A DNA stretch of 64,000 bases from positions 95,441,674-95,505,673 of the forward strand of contig NC_134398.1 in assembly GCF_050003625.1 (NCBI RefSeq). Direction: 5' to 3'. Source of the stretch: Haematobia irritans. Lineage: Eukaryota; Arthropoda; Insecta; Diptera; Muscidae. The notes under the pieces are model-generated. The model saw nothing but the letters and a program-made list of their open reading frames with translations, ran no database searches and was not told the DNA's origin. Below are positions 54,701 to 64,000 of this stretch, piece after piece (position 1 is the first letter of the stretch; the number at the start of each line of letters is the position of its first letter). The translations under genes were made by a program, and so were the position numbers.

Positions 54701-55270
54701 AATGCCCGAAAATCGACCCACAAAATTGGCCTAAATATAATTGACCCCCCTCAGACTTAAAGCCCAGCTACGCTCATGGAATTTCCAGAATAGTCTTCTA
54801 CGCCCTTAAAGCTAATAGAATCAGTTAAATTTGTTTAAAAACTATGTCCCAGAAAGGTTTTATAGTTATTAGAACTTACATGAATTTGCCCCCCCTTTAT
54901 CTCATTAACTAGACGACCTACGCCTCTGCCCTCTTTGCGGGGTAGTTCTCCTATCTCCGAGCTATTGCCCTATACCCACTTTTGCTTTTTAACTCTTCCT
55001 AGAAATGCCCGAAAAAGTCCAATGAATGTAAAATACATCTTTCCATATTTTTTTGAATTTCATTTATATTACTCTAAATAACTTTTTGCTCAAAATTATG
55101 TTAAGTATACACGCGTTTTCGTTCAGAAAATGTGTCATGAAGCAAAATATATTTAATTTGTTGCAAAAAAGTCTTAAATTCGCAACAAAAAAGAAAATTA
55201 AAAAAAAAAATTAAAGTGGTTTGTGTCTTCTCTAAAACAACTTTAGAAAACAACTTTAACTTCACACCCT
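51705..55270 (-). repeat. foldback right arm
   Basis: Inverse of 46,948-50,815, about 3,566 bp. It carries five tandem units instead of six. The variant order differs from the left arm (two GAGGGGTAGG-type units are adjacent here, alternating there), so unequal exchange rather than simple loss of an end unit is likely. Confidence 0.9.
53530..54840 (-). repeat. tandem array of ~301-bp units, five copies (right arm)
   Basis: The complement marker CCCAGCTACGCTCATGGA occurs near 53,557, 53,858, 54,158, 54,459 and 54,760. Confidence 0.95.
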
Positions 55271-55281
55271 TGAATAGCTAA

Positions 55282-55402
55282 CAGCCTGTTTCTGTATGTC
55301 GAACGAGTTCAATCGATCGACTGAAATGCATAGAAACAGCTGTTTTTTGGTTATAAATTTTAGTAGATCCACAGAGCTCATTCGACATACAGAAACAGGC
55401 TG
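55282..55402. mobile_element. 121-bp MITE with CAGCCTGTTTCTGTATGTCGA ends
   Basis: Left CAGCCTGTTTCTGTATGTCG and the inverted right end CGACATACAGAAACAGGCTG are perfect over at least 20 bp. TAA flanks both sides, a 3-bp duplication of the PIF/Harbinger type. It abuts the candidate TSD of the giant foldback, so it inserted after the foldback or in the same site. Confidence 0.8.
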
Positions 55403-56427
55403 TAAAGCTCCTTTATTATATGTTTAGTCTGGTTTAGTCATCTTAATTAAAAAAAAATAAAAGTAATTGTTATTAAAACTATTCTATCATAAATTAATAT
55501 CTTAATAATGCTGCAAAAAAGCGTCGCCAAAAAAGAAGTGAAATAGTTCTTTTTGGGCCCGAAAGTGGTGCAAAATTGGCGGAGAAGCGATGAATGTAAT
55601 AGGAACTCGTCATAGAACGAATGTCCACCGTTTCAACCGCCGTTCTTACGGTGTGATCCGAATTCAGAGTTTTAAATGTGAATTAAAAAATTGTGTGATA
55701 TTTTCCCAAATAAATAATTTTGATTTATTCGTTTTTTATTTGATTGTTGGTCGACCTTTTGTTAGAATTATATAAATATTTATAAAGACCTCGAGCTTCA
55801 AGAAACATTAATTTATAATCATTTTTATATTTTTTATGATTTTTAATGCATTCTAACGATTGTTTGAATATTTTCAAAAATTATCGATTTTTCTATAATG
55901 GATTTAGCATTTTTGTGGCAAAATTTGAATAATTTTTACCATTTTACTTGAAAAACTACTTGAAAAAAGAAAACAAAAATTACGCATTAAAATATGAAAA
56001 AAAAACTGAAGGAAAAAACTTCCTGTGTAGTTAATATAATTAACTTCATTGTGAGGACATTTTTGGAAGTGCTTTTAAAGTTGTGCCTTTAAAACAAATC
56101 CCAATTTTTTGCTGGGAAAAGTGTGGAACTACTTTTAGTTGCTTTATTATATATTATTTTGATGTCTATTTTTGTATTCTTGTTTATGAAGTAAAACAAT
56201 AATTGAACCTATAAGTTCAGTCTATAAATTTTTAGATAGGGGGCTATAGCCCCCCCTAGGAAAATTGTCTAGCTATGCTAATGCCACTTTGTTAAAATTT
56301 TGCAGACAAAAAAATTGTGGGGTCCATATATCGTAAACTATAAAATATATTCGCGCACGCTCGTGACCTCTTTTGAAGTGTTTTACAAGTTCTATCCAGC
56401 AAAGAGGGAAAAATTCATCGATTCATA
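55403..56427. repeat. dispersed repeat X, left copy
   Basis: About 55,790-56,290 matches 63,100-63,560 in inverse orientation with considerable divergence: TTTTTATGATTTTTAATGCATTCTA, TTTTTTGCTGGGAAAAGTGTGGAACTACTTTTAGTTGC and GGGGGCTATAGCCCCCCC have counterparts there. GGGGGCTATAGCCCCC is itself a palindrome. No ORF. Confidence 0.6.
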
Positions 56428-57014
56428 ATGGCGAATTTGTCAGCTAAAACAAAATTTGAAACCCCCGAGGTGAACAACTTTCAACCCCCACAGGTCTGCC
56501 CGTGGATCAACTACACCCTCAAAAACAATCGCTTCTGTAACATATGCCCCAAACACATTTTGCTTAAAGCATATATATTTTCAGGATTGGTCCAAACAAA
56601 ATATTGTTTGTATTGTTCAAACATATTATGTTTCAACTTAGGCATACACTGGTAAAAAATATTGTATTAAAAAATTATAATGGCGAATTTGTCAGCTAAA
56701 ACAAAATTTGATACCCCCGATGTGATCAACTTTCAACCCCTACAGGTCTGCCCGTGGATCAACTACACCCTCAAAAACAATCGCTTCTGTAACATATGCC
56801 CCAAACACATTTTGCTTAAATCATATATATTCAGAATTTGTCCAAACAAGATAGTGTTTGTATTGTTCAAACATATTATGTTTCAATTTAGGCATACACT
56901 GGTAAAAATATTGTATTAAAAATTTGAGTTCCAAGCATATAACTTTTACACCCAAACATATGAAAAACAATCTTTTTCGTCCGTGTAGGGACTCACAAAC
57001 TTGCAAACTTAGAG
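56428..57014 (+). pseudogene. possible coding start (MANLSAKTKF...) disrupted by a MITE and tandem duplication
   Basis: ATG at 56,428 opens a protein-like stretch of about 28 codons (MANLSAKTKFETPEVNNFQP then PQVCPWIN) before the MITE terminus CACCCTC. The same stretch recurs at 56,680 with a few changes, because a 252-bp unit (56,428-56,679 and 56,680-56,925) is tandemly duplicated. Beyond the MITE, 56,988-57,014 could continue as coding and is followed by GTAAAC. The join is not clean: with a TA duplication the pre-insertion frame would hit a TAG. I recognise no family. A decayed host exon is possible, a chance ORF is not excluded. Confidence 0.25.
56513..56987 (-). mobile_element. short CACCCTC...GTG MITE relative with internal duplication
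   Basis: Begins CACCCTCAAAAACAATCGCTTC and ends AACAATCTTTTTCGTCCGTG, matching the right and left ends of MITE copy A in inverse orientation, with TA on both sides. It lacks the tRNA-like modules. The 252-bp tandem duplication includes its first part plus 85 bp of flank. Confidence 0.6.
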
Positions 57015-57468
57015 GTAAACACCTTAGCTTTTACACAAAGAAAATTATATTGCCATCTTTAATCGTTCAAAGGTTGCAGAATTGTTTCCAAAAAAGCGAT
57101 TTGGAACCACTGTGCAACGTCTCATGCGAATAGTATGAATAATAACGTCGTTGACATCAAAACATTTTTTCATAGAAGCTGCAAAGCTTATTCAAAAACC
57201 TTTGAATGCTTTCAACATTGGCTCTCATCGTAAAAATGATATTGGTGGATATCTGTTAGTAACGAGGTTTGTATATCTAAAACAGCAAATTTTATAACAC
57301 TTGAATAAAACTTAAAGACGGTGCTATTAAATTTTGAAAAGAAGAGTATTAAATTATTAAAAATTACCAAAAATGTTTTGCTTTTAATTTTATTAAAGTA
57401 ACGAGTACCCAAAAGTAATCAAAATTTACAACACTAACATGTACAACGTTTAGGTTTCGATTTACAAA
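57015..57468. other. unassigned interval, weak coding-like stretch
   Basis: Around 57,075-57,300 one plus-strand frame stays open except for one TGA, but no family is recognised. It ends with the left TSD (TTTACAAA) of the next element. Confidence 0.2.
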
Positions 57469-58597
57469 CAGCGTTGCCACTACCCAATTTTATTTTGGAC
57501 CAAAATTTTTCCACAATCGGACCAAAATTCCCTCCAGCGGACCAAATTTCCAACTTCGAAGAAAAATGCGTTAAACAGTATTTTGTTCTTGCACATAGTG
57601 ATTTTATTATAAAAGTAAAGTAAATCAGAAAGGACTGATATAATTTAGCGCTTCACATCAAAACATCGACTTTTCAACTTTTTTTTAATTTAAAAAAATT
57701 TACTTTTTGAAAGGTCGAATTTTAAAGTCAATTTTGGTTGATATCAACGCGAAATATTCGATTTTCTGTGATTGAAATGATATATAATTCCACACTGAAA
57801 CAAAAGCAACGATTTTGATTGGGGTATTGATTCCAAGCCAAAGAATCAGAGAATAGAAGTGACGAGAAATTTACGTCACAATTCTCTTTTAAATTTGAGT
57901 TTTGTGTACTTGATTCTAGGAAACAAATTTGAATATATCAATTTGTTTTTCTTCGTGTGCTATCAAAGTCCATTGGAAACGTCTGAACGACTACTTAAAT
58001 TTCCAAGTTCAGACTCGACTACAACTGAAAATTATTATATGTTTCAAGTAAAAAACAACTTTAAAATAAAGTTTTAACAAATATCTCCTGTTTTTAAACG
58101 CTTTGTAGTTTTAGAGTCGAGATGCAAAAAGTCAACAATATGTTCTTAAAGACGATTTCATTAATTTTGAAATTTTTTTCAGAATTATTAAGGCCATTTT
58201 GACTTTACTAAAACGAAATTTTCTTTCATTTCTTAACTATAAGGACAAACCGACTTCATTGAAAAGTTTATAGTCGTTTATACAAGGGAAAATTTTTATT
58301 TTAGAGAAATACGTCTTCTATGCCAAGCAAAATTCGCATTCGTATTTTAAGCATATGAAATCTTTGACCTCACGTCAATATTTTTTCAGTGTGAAATCGG
58401 TATTAGCCTATATTTTAAGCTTTTTATCTTTAGTCACTGCACATAAACTATTGTGATAGAAATGTTAAATTCTAGGAAAAAATTATAAATTTGACCAAAT
58501 TTGTGAAAATTCCGTTTGATCCGACCATCGGACCAAATTTAAAAATTAGAAATCGTTTGAACCACTTTGGTCCGATCGGACCAAAACGGCAACGCTG
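57469..58597. mobile_element. non-autonomous hAT-type element with perfect 8-bp TSD
   Basis: Ends CAGCGTTGCC (57,469) and GGCAACGCTG (58,597) are perfect inverted repeats, flanked by TTTACAAA on both sides (57,461-57,468 and 58,598-58,605). Subterminal GGACCAAA words are repeated near each end. Length is 1,129 bp. A 72-codon and a 108-codon ORF inside or over the right end show no hAT transposase features. Confidence 0.9.
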
Positions 58598-58605
58598 TTT
58601 ACAAA

Positions 58606-58929
58606 TAACAGTTGCCCTTCACCTAGAGAAGGAATATGATCACTTCAAATGTATTTCAAGAGCAAAATGTTATTTTTGGACGGGGAACATACAACATGTT
58701 TGTCGCAACCATACTAATTTCTCGGAATTTATATATCTGATTTCGGCACCCATCTTTATGGTTACGGAGAAAACAAAAATGTCCAAAACTACCATTTTGC
58801 TTTTGAAGCATATTTGAGGTGATCATGTTGCTTTCGGTGTGCCAGGCAGAATGACTACGCTTGTGGAAAAGAAATTTATTTGCTAACAATATACACCTTA
58901 TATATTCCAATGGGTCTAGAATAGTCTGT
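58606..58929. other. unassigned interval
   Basis: No gene or repeat recognised. Confidence 0.3.
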
Positions 58930-59100
58930 ATGAATGTATGTGCCAGTGATAAAGCTGTTATGGTGGCGAATTCCAAATGGGAGAAATGCAAGGATTGTTA
59001 TGAAACCGAGTTAAATCGGCCCCATCTGAATTTAATAATCAAGCATGATGTGCCAATATTCTCAAAACGTCCAATGTTATAACTCCTGTTACCTCTATAT
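58930..59100 (+). pseudogene. relic of a LOA-like C-terminal region
   Basis: The frame reads KAVMVANSKWEKCKDCYETE ... RPHLNL ... VPIFSKRPM, aligning with KAVMMANVRWENCKGCNDTK ... PHFNL ... LMFSRRQ of copy 2, which follows RNase H. It is strongly diverged and ends in TAA near 59,082. It is an older insertion or a different subfamily. Confidence 0.65.
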
Positions 59101-59228
59101 AATCAACCCATGTTCAAAATAAATATCTTTGAACATGAATGCGATAACGGCGACGATCAGTTGGTCTGATGCACAGGCAGTTTAGTTTGTAAGTGTATAT
59201 AAGGAAGAATATTTTTGTAAATAAATTA

Positions 59229-60042
59229 CACACAAAAAAATAAAATATGAATTTGGACATAAATGTGCACATTTTTGAAAATTTATGGACACTTTCATGA
59301 TATAGATGTACGTTTACGTAATTTTTTTATTCGTAAATACTTGTTATTATTTTTAATAATGCGCATGTATTATTTCATAATATTAATGAAACTTTACATA
59401 AATATCCAAAAATACTGGTTTTCTCTAAGCATGAGAGAGCCACAATATAGAGTTACTCTCATATGTATACAATACAAGCATATAATACAAGAGAAAAAAC
59501 CAAACATAACGTTCTTGGAGGCAACACGTGGCTTTGCTGTGTTTGGTATTTTCAGTTCAGTTTGAGTCGCCGTTGGATTTCGAAGATTATTTATTGCTGA
59601 AAAAGGTTGGCGAAATAAAACAGTTTTATTAGTTAACTGGAAGCATTGGTCCTCATATTTATAAGTAATAAAAAATATTATAAAATGTTTTCATTTTTTT
59701 TAACTCGCAGAACTTTAATGCGGTTTTTAATAAATGGGTTCATATATTTTGACCAATTATGCAGGCATTAGGAACTAGGGAAAAAATCGAAAAGAAAAAA
59801 TACATTTAATGCACGACGTTTTTAGTATATATTACGTAAAAATACATATTTTTCAATGTCGTAAATTATGGATACTTCATTTATAATATTAAAAATTTCA
59901 TTAATATTATGTATACATTTGTAGTCAACGAAAACCTGTATTTTTTAATTTATGAACTTTTTTCATACAATTTGTGAAATCCGTGTTTGGAAAATGTTTG
60001 GAAACACTATTCATAAAATAAATGAATTATTTTTTTGTGTGT
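59229..60042. mobile_element. MITE with CACACAAAAAAATAA ends
   Basis: Left CACACAAAAAAATAAAATATGAATTT (59,229) and the inverted right end AATTATTTTTTTGTGTG (ending about 60,042) match. No transposase. The same CACACAAAA terminus type occurs at 13,048, 46,408 and 61,043, so several element families here share it. Confidence 0.6.
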
Positions 60043-60377
60043 GGATTAGACAGCAAGAAGACAAACAACAACAAATAATGGAACAGATGATGCAGATGCT
60101 GCAGGAAAAGAAGAAAGAAGAACTTGTGGGAGAAAGGGAGCTCACAGCGGTCAAAGGAGCGGTGATAGTTCCCACACAAGGAATTAATAAGAAGAATGCG
60201 TTGCTGTATCAATTCCGAAAGAGGAAAACAAAACTGCCCGATGACATGGAGGTAGAGACCTTTGGAGTTTCTAAATCCGCATTGGAAAATAGGAAGGCTA
60301 CGTGGGAGAAACAATTCTATGACATAAAGAAGCTGTATTTAAAACTGCATAGAGTACGGGATGGAAGAAGTGGTTGA
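60043..60377 (+). CDS. Gln/Met/Lys-rich ORF, function unknown
   Basis: Immediately after the MITE a possible acceptor (TTAGACAG) precedes CAAGAAGACAAACAACAACAA. The frame reads QQEDKQQQIMEQMMQMLQEK, then basic and coiled-coil-like sequence (SKSALENRKATWEKQFYDIK), to TGA at 60,375-60,377. An adjacent frame continues with EEVVEELDDERKNKN, suggesting a frameshift near 60,355. The pattern faintly recalls N-terminal Gag segments of LTR elements such as BEL/Pao, but I cannot assign it. Confidence 0.3.
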
Positions 60378-61042
60378 AGAATTGGACGATGAACGAAAAA
60401 ATAAAAACCATAATAGAGAGCTTCAATGAAAAAATAGCTCCTCATTTGGGAGTAATGTGTGAACCTGTGAGATCAACAGTGGGACCCGTGAGCCCGACTA
60501 TGATGGACGTCTATACTTTGGAGCTCGCAGCAAGATGACAGCGCAAATCCTATGCTCCAAACCTTTGAGCAGTGTTGGTTGTTTGACAACAAAGCAGACG
60601 TCAGTAGTTGACACTACGGTCAATCTGCTAAAAATAGCAACAGATTATTCCACTTCACACTTTATGGAAGTAAAGTATAGATTTGGAAACATTGTTACCA
60701 CAATGATTATGTAAAGATTATTCCTAAGTTAGGTTATTCTTAAATAATACGTTAATGATCATAAATTTATATAACTCAAACACTAGAATCTAATTATATA
60801 ATACAGTCCACTAACTTAAGAATATAGCTCGGCAGAATGTTGGTAGATCTGGGCACTTAGCATTTATTTTTATTATCCTAGTATTAAAACTTCTCAAAAT
60901 CTCATTTTATAACAATGCTCAAAAAGAGGCAATATTAGACATTATTTGCTCCGGCCGGCAGAATATTCAAAATAAATATCTTTTGAACATGAATGCGATA
61001 AAGGCGAAAATAAAAATATCTTAGAATTGGTCCCTATCACTA
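60378..61042. other. unassigned interval
   Basis: May contain the decayed continuation of the preceding ORF to about 60,540 (GVMCEPVRSTVGPVSPTMMD in one frame). Nothing else recognised. Confidence 0.3.
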
Positions 61043-62690
61043 CACACAAAATTTTTTTTTTTATTTCAATCAGGAAAATCGCGGATTCAATCATTTTTTA
61101 ATTGAAATGTCTTCAATCACGAAAATGATAGTATTATTCACCCATTTTGATTGAAAACCAACACGATTTTCAATTAAAAATTTAATTGACTTTTGTCACG
61201 GAATCAATTAATTGTGCGATTGAATCAATTAAAAACGTGATTGATTTTTAACATAAAATTCAATCACAGTTTTAATTGAATCAATTAAAATCTTAATTAA
61301 TTTCGCGACAAAAATCTATTTGATTCATTCAATTAAATAATTAATTGAAATTGGCTATAAATTTCAATCAAAAAATTTATATATTGCGACCCCAAAATCG
61401 TATTTAGTTTTATTTGAAATAAAAGAAAATATGTGTTTCTTATAAAACATATTTAATATATTATTATTTTTTGAATTATGCAATAGACAAGTAGATTTGG
61501 TTCTTGTCATTTGTGTTTTGTTCTAACATAACTTACAAATTCAATTATTATCAATAACAACTATAGGGTGAAAAAATAAATTATATAAATCATTATCTTC
61601 CTTATAATAATAACCATGTCAGCATGTTCCTTCTAATATGTAGATGCGCCTAGATTTCCAATAAATCAGCAGCCTGTAAGCTAAATTAGGTTTTCTGAAA
61701 GTAAACAGAATAATTCGAATTTAATTTTATTCAATTAAAAGTTAATTTTGTTAAACATCACCTGCATAGAATATCAAGTTCAATTCTTAGTTCCAGGTTG
61801 CAGATTTATAATCTTCTTTTGCAGTCGTTTAGCATAAAAAGGTGTATTAAGGAGCTCAGTAATTTAATATTAGTAACAATTCCTTTCCAAAATATCCACA
61901 CATTGAAATCGTCTATTAAAATTTGAACCAATCAAAGACAAAAATAATGGGAAAGCAATGTTATATTTGATATTATATTGAATATAAATGGAAAATACAT
62001 ATTTTTATTATTTTCGTATATTTTTCATATTTTTAAATCCAAAAGAAAGAACTTTTTTACCATTACATAATTCAGCTCATTAGTTTATATACCAGATATA
62101 CTGCTCTCTACTTGGGTTCAAACTGAAAAAGGCAGGTAAAACAAAAATGCAATTTAATGCCAACGCCACTTCGCAACTTCAAGGTGAATCTTCCAACAAA
62201 CCCATACCGCTCTTGGTTTTAAGAAAACTAGGAGTGAAAAAAATTATAATTTTAAAAGATCAATACGGTACCCACTTTTTTATTGCAAACATATTCTTAT
62301 ATATTTGATAAAATGATGGAGTTGATGGGATTGATTGGTCAATTTCACGAAATAAAATTGGTCACTAAAAGAAATGAATAAAAAATATATTATTTTAGTC
62401 CGTTTAATGTAAACAGGCTTCAATGGAAAACGGTATTCACATTTCACAATTTCTTACCTTTAATAAACGTAGATTGTTTTCCATTTTTACAATACCACAA
62501 AACACAAACACAGGTAATTTCAAATGCGTTCTCTCATATATTTTTTTCAAACCTTTACCACGTGGCCGTTTGTTGTTGCACACTTTATTTATTTCAACCC
62601 TTTGCTATGATTTGTTGTTGCGTTCAAAATATTTATGCACACATTTTGAATGCAGCAGACAGAATGTCGCCAGTCATGTTTTTCAATTTA
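61043..62690 (+). mobile_element. AATTGA-rich non-autonomous element, copy B
   Basis: Starts CACACAAAATTTTTTTTTT followed by aattga-rich subterminal repeats. It has the same body as copy A (8,280-9,915) in the same orientation, with shared landmarks at 61,390, 62,090-62,180, 62,260 and 62,400. Homology stops near 62,690, so the right terminal repeat block present in copy A is missing here. A 120-codon ORF (62,423-62,785) crosses the end and has no domain. Confidence 0.75.
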
Positions 62691-63094
62691 CGCGAAAAAC
62701 AAAAACCCAACCGTTCGTTACGAGTTACTTCCACAGACTGATCTCTTACGTCCCAAATATGTGTAAAATAAACTCACCTGAATAAGCACCAATAAAAACA
62801 AAAGCAATTATAAGTAGTAGTCCTCGCAGAATTTGCCGTTGTTGTAAAATAGAATGCATCATTTAATTGACTATTGTCTTCTTAGCATATGGTACAGTTT
62901 AGCACCATTGAAATCCGCTTTAAATTTACATCCTGTAAGTATGAAGAACACAACCATTATTAATATCGCAACGCTAGTAGATATTAAAAATAAAAACAAA
63001 TAAAAATATATATTCAGTACACTCGCGGTAACATAAACTAATTAAAACCAAGAGAGTTCAGGTTAGCGAAAATATTCACGTTAGCGAACTAGCG
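62691..63094. other. unassigned interval
   Basis: At 62,875-62,940 a pyrimidine-rich TTGTCTTCTTAG and a downstream GTAAGTATG could bracket a tiny exon, but there is no recognisable product. Confidence 0.25.
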
Positions 63095-63760
63095 TGATAG
63101 TCTTTTATTTTTGTTATTATCATTAGCGTAGGTAGACAATTTTCCTAAGGGGGGGGTCTATAGCCCCCCTAGAAAAAAATTAATAGACTGGAGTTATAGG
63201 TTCAATTAATGTTAAAAATGAAAAAAAAAAATCAGACTTCAACATAACTCGACAATAATTTATAAAAAAGCAACTAAAAGTAGTTCCACACTATTTCCCA
63301 GCAAAAAAATTTAAATTCAAGTTTTTATAACTCATTTTTTTCGTATTTTTAATGGGTAATTTTTTAATAGGTTAAAAAAGAGTAAGAGTTTATAAAACGG
63401 TAAAAATTTTTAAAATTTTACCGCAAATGTGCTAAATGCATTCTAGAAAATTTTAATACTTTAATAATTTTTGAAAATTTTCGACGTCAAATGTTTCAGA
63501 CAAGCGTCATAATGCATTAAAAATCATAAAAAATTTTATTCGGGAAAATATCACAAAATTTTTTAATTAACCTTATAATGAAGAAATTAACTTACAATTT
63601 AGAAGACAGTGTTAAGAAATAAAATTATATATTGCTATCGGACGACGGCTACCATAATGCAAAGTCGTTAATAGGTTTTTAAATTCTAGGGGGGCTGACA
63701 TTTTTCTGGGGGGTCTAGCTCCCTCCCCAGAGGCCTTCCTACGCTTATGGTTATTAGTAA
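63095..63760. repeat. dispersed repeat X, right copy (inverted)
   Basis: Inverse counterpart of about 55,790-56,290, followed by the GGGGGGTCTAGCTCCCTCCCC ... GGCCTTCCTACGCTTATGG block, which is inverse to 46,680-46,790. The two blocks are adjacent here but 9 kb apart on the left side. Confidence 0.55.
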
Positions 63761-63824
63761 TATTAAAAACATAATTTAATTTCATGGGTATGGAATTACA
63801 CACATTTTACACCTACGCACTCAA

Positions 63825-63955
63825 ACAAAACTGATTCTCTAACATAACATATGTTCAAACATATTTTGCAGGAAGCACATATATTAAACATTATTATGTT
63901 TGTTTTATGTGAACATATTATATGTTTGAATGCATTTTGAGCCCAAAAATATGAC
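63825..63955 (-). repeat. end fragment of the CACTGTTAG...GAGGGTG MITE family
   Basis: CTCAAACAAAACTGATTCTC, AACATATTTTGCAGGAAGCA and TGAGCCCAAAAATAT match the right end of copy A in inverse orientation. It breaks off near 63,955, before the tRNA-like modules would appear. Confidence 0.7.
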
Positions 63956-64000
63956 AGTAATCCCACGATTTACGTCGTGGTTGTTGTTGTAGCCCCTGGG

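Larger units (their letters stand above)
46948..55270. mobile_element. giant foldback element (3.9 kb and 3.6 kb inverted arms)
   Basis: The sequence from AGGGTGTGAAG at 46,948 to 50,815 reappears inverted at 51,705-55,270 (ending CTTCACACCCT). The arms are near identical; for example, the two mirrored 104-codon ORFs at 50,251-50,565 and 51,955-52,269 differ in one residue. The arms differ in length by about 302 bp, matching one tandem unit. Flanking TGAATAACTAA (46,937-46,947) and TGAATAGCTAA (55,271-55,281) form an 11-bp candidate TSD with one mismatch, in the range of Mutator-like elements. No transposase is found in the arms or centre. The architecture resembles Drosophila FB/foldback or long-TIR Mutator-like elements. 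Confidence 0.85.

Noticed and set aside
62423..62785. 120-codon ORF
   Set aside because: It runs across the body of AATTGA-element copy B; the equivalent in copy A (9,567-9,752) is frameshifted and shorter, and no domain is visible.
62875..62940. Tiny exon between TTGTCTTCTTAG and GTAAGTATG
   Set aside because: Splice-like motifs of this quality are expected by chance in AT-rich DNA, and neither open frame resembles a known protein.

Overview
This is nuclear DNA from a fly, most likely a calyptrate (muscoid) fly. The evidence is very AT-rich sequence packed with short terminal-inverted-repeat elements, insect-type non-LTR and BEL/Pao retrotransposons, and one host exon with clean GT-AG splice sites. 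Nothing points to bacteria or a free virus. The species assignment is inference. Almost all of the window is mobile DNA, much of it nested, with very little host coding sequence.

Layout. 1-16 kb: the 3' end of a LOA-like non-LTR element (1-580), several MITE-like elements, a 5'-truncated CR1/jockey-like element (5.1-6.6 kb), a 1.6 kb AATTGA-rich element (8.3-9.9 kb), a candidate CCCAATAAA-ended element (10.3-13.0 kb) and a broken CR1/jockey-like copy on the minus strand (13.9-16.2 kb). 16.3-19.7 kb: a hAT-type element with a perfect 8-bp target-site duplication (TSD), split by a LOA-like element that has its own 9-bp TSD. 20.8-21.0 kb: one convincing host exon on the minus strand, encoding part of an immunoglobulin domain (DPR/DIP-like). 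22-24.4 kb: degenerate repeats, a minisatellite and an acidic ORF.

24,445-38,940: a complete BEL/Pao LTR retrotransposon with two LTRs that look identical and a 5-bp TSD (GTTAG). Its pol gene is split by an apparently intact, two-ORF CR1-group element whose ORF1 has a PHD finger. Its 3' LTR is split by a 1.1 kb MITE. Downstream of pol, where env would sit, it carries a third ORF that resembles a second copy of the Gag zinc-knuckle plus aspartic-protease region.

39-46.4 kb: the 5' half of a jockey/I-like element cut by an inverted LOA-like 3' end, an (AT)n tract, a second copy of the MITE, a piggyBac-type MITE with TTAA ends and an inverted AATTGA-family copy. 46,948-55,270: a giant foldback element with near-identical arms of 3.9 and 3.6 kb, each holding tandem 301-bp units, around an 0.9 kb centre. 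55-64 kb: more MITEs (including a hAT-type one with a perfect 8-bp TSD), a tandem duplication, relic ORFs and a third AATTGA-family copy.

The strongest candidates for something undescribed are the extra Gag/protease-like ORF of the BEL/Pao element, the paired divergent tRNA-like Pol III modules inside a recently mobile MITE family, and the giant foldback with its tandem-unit arms.
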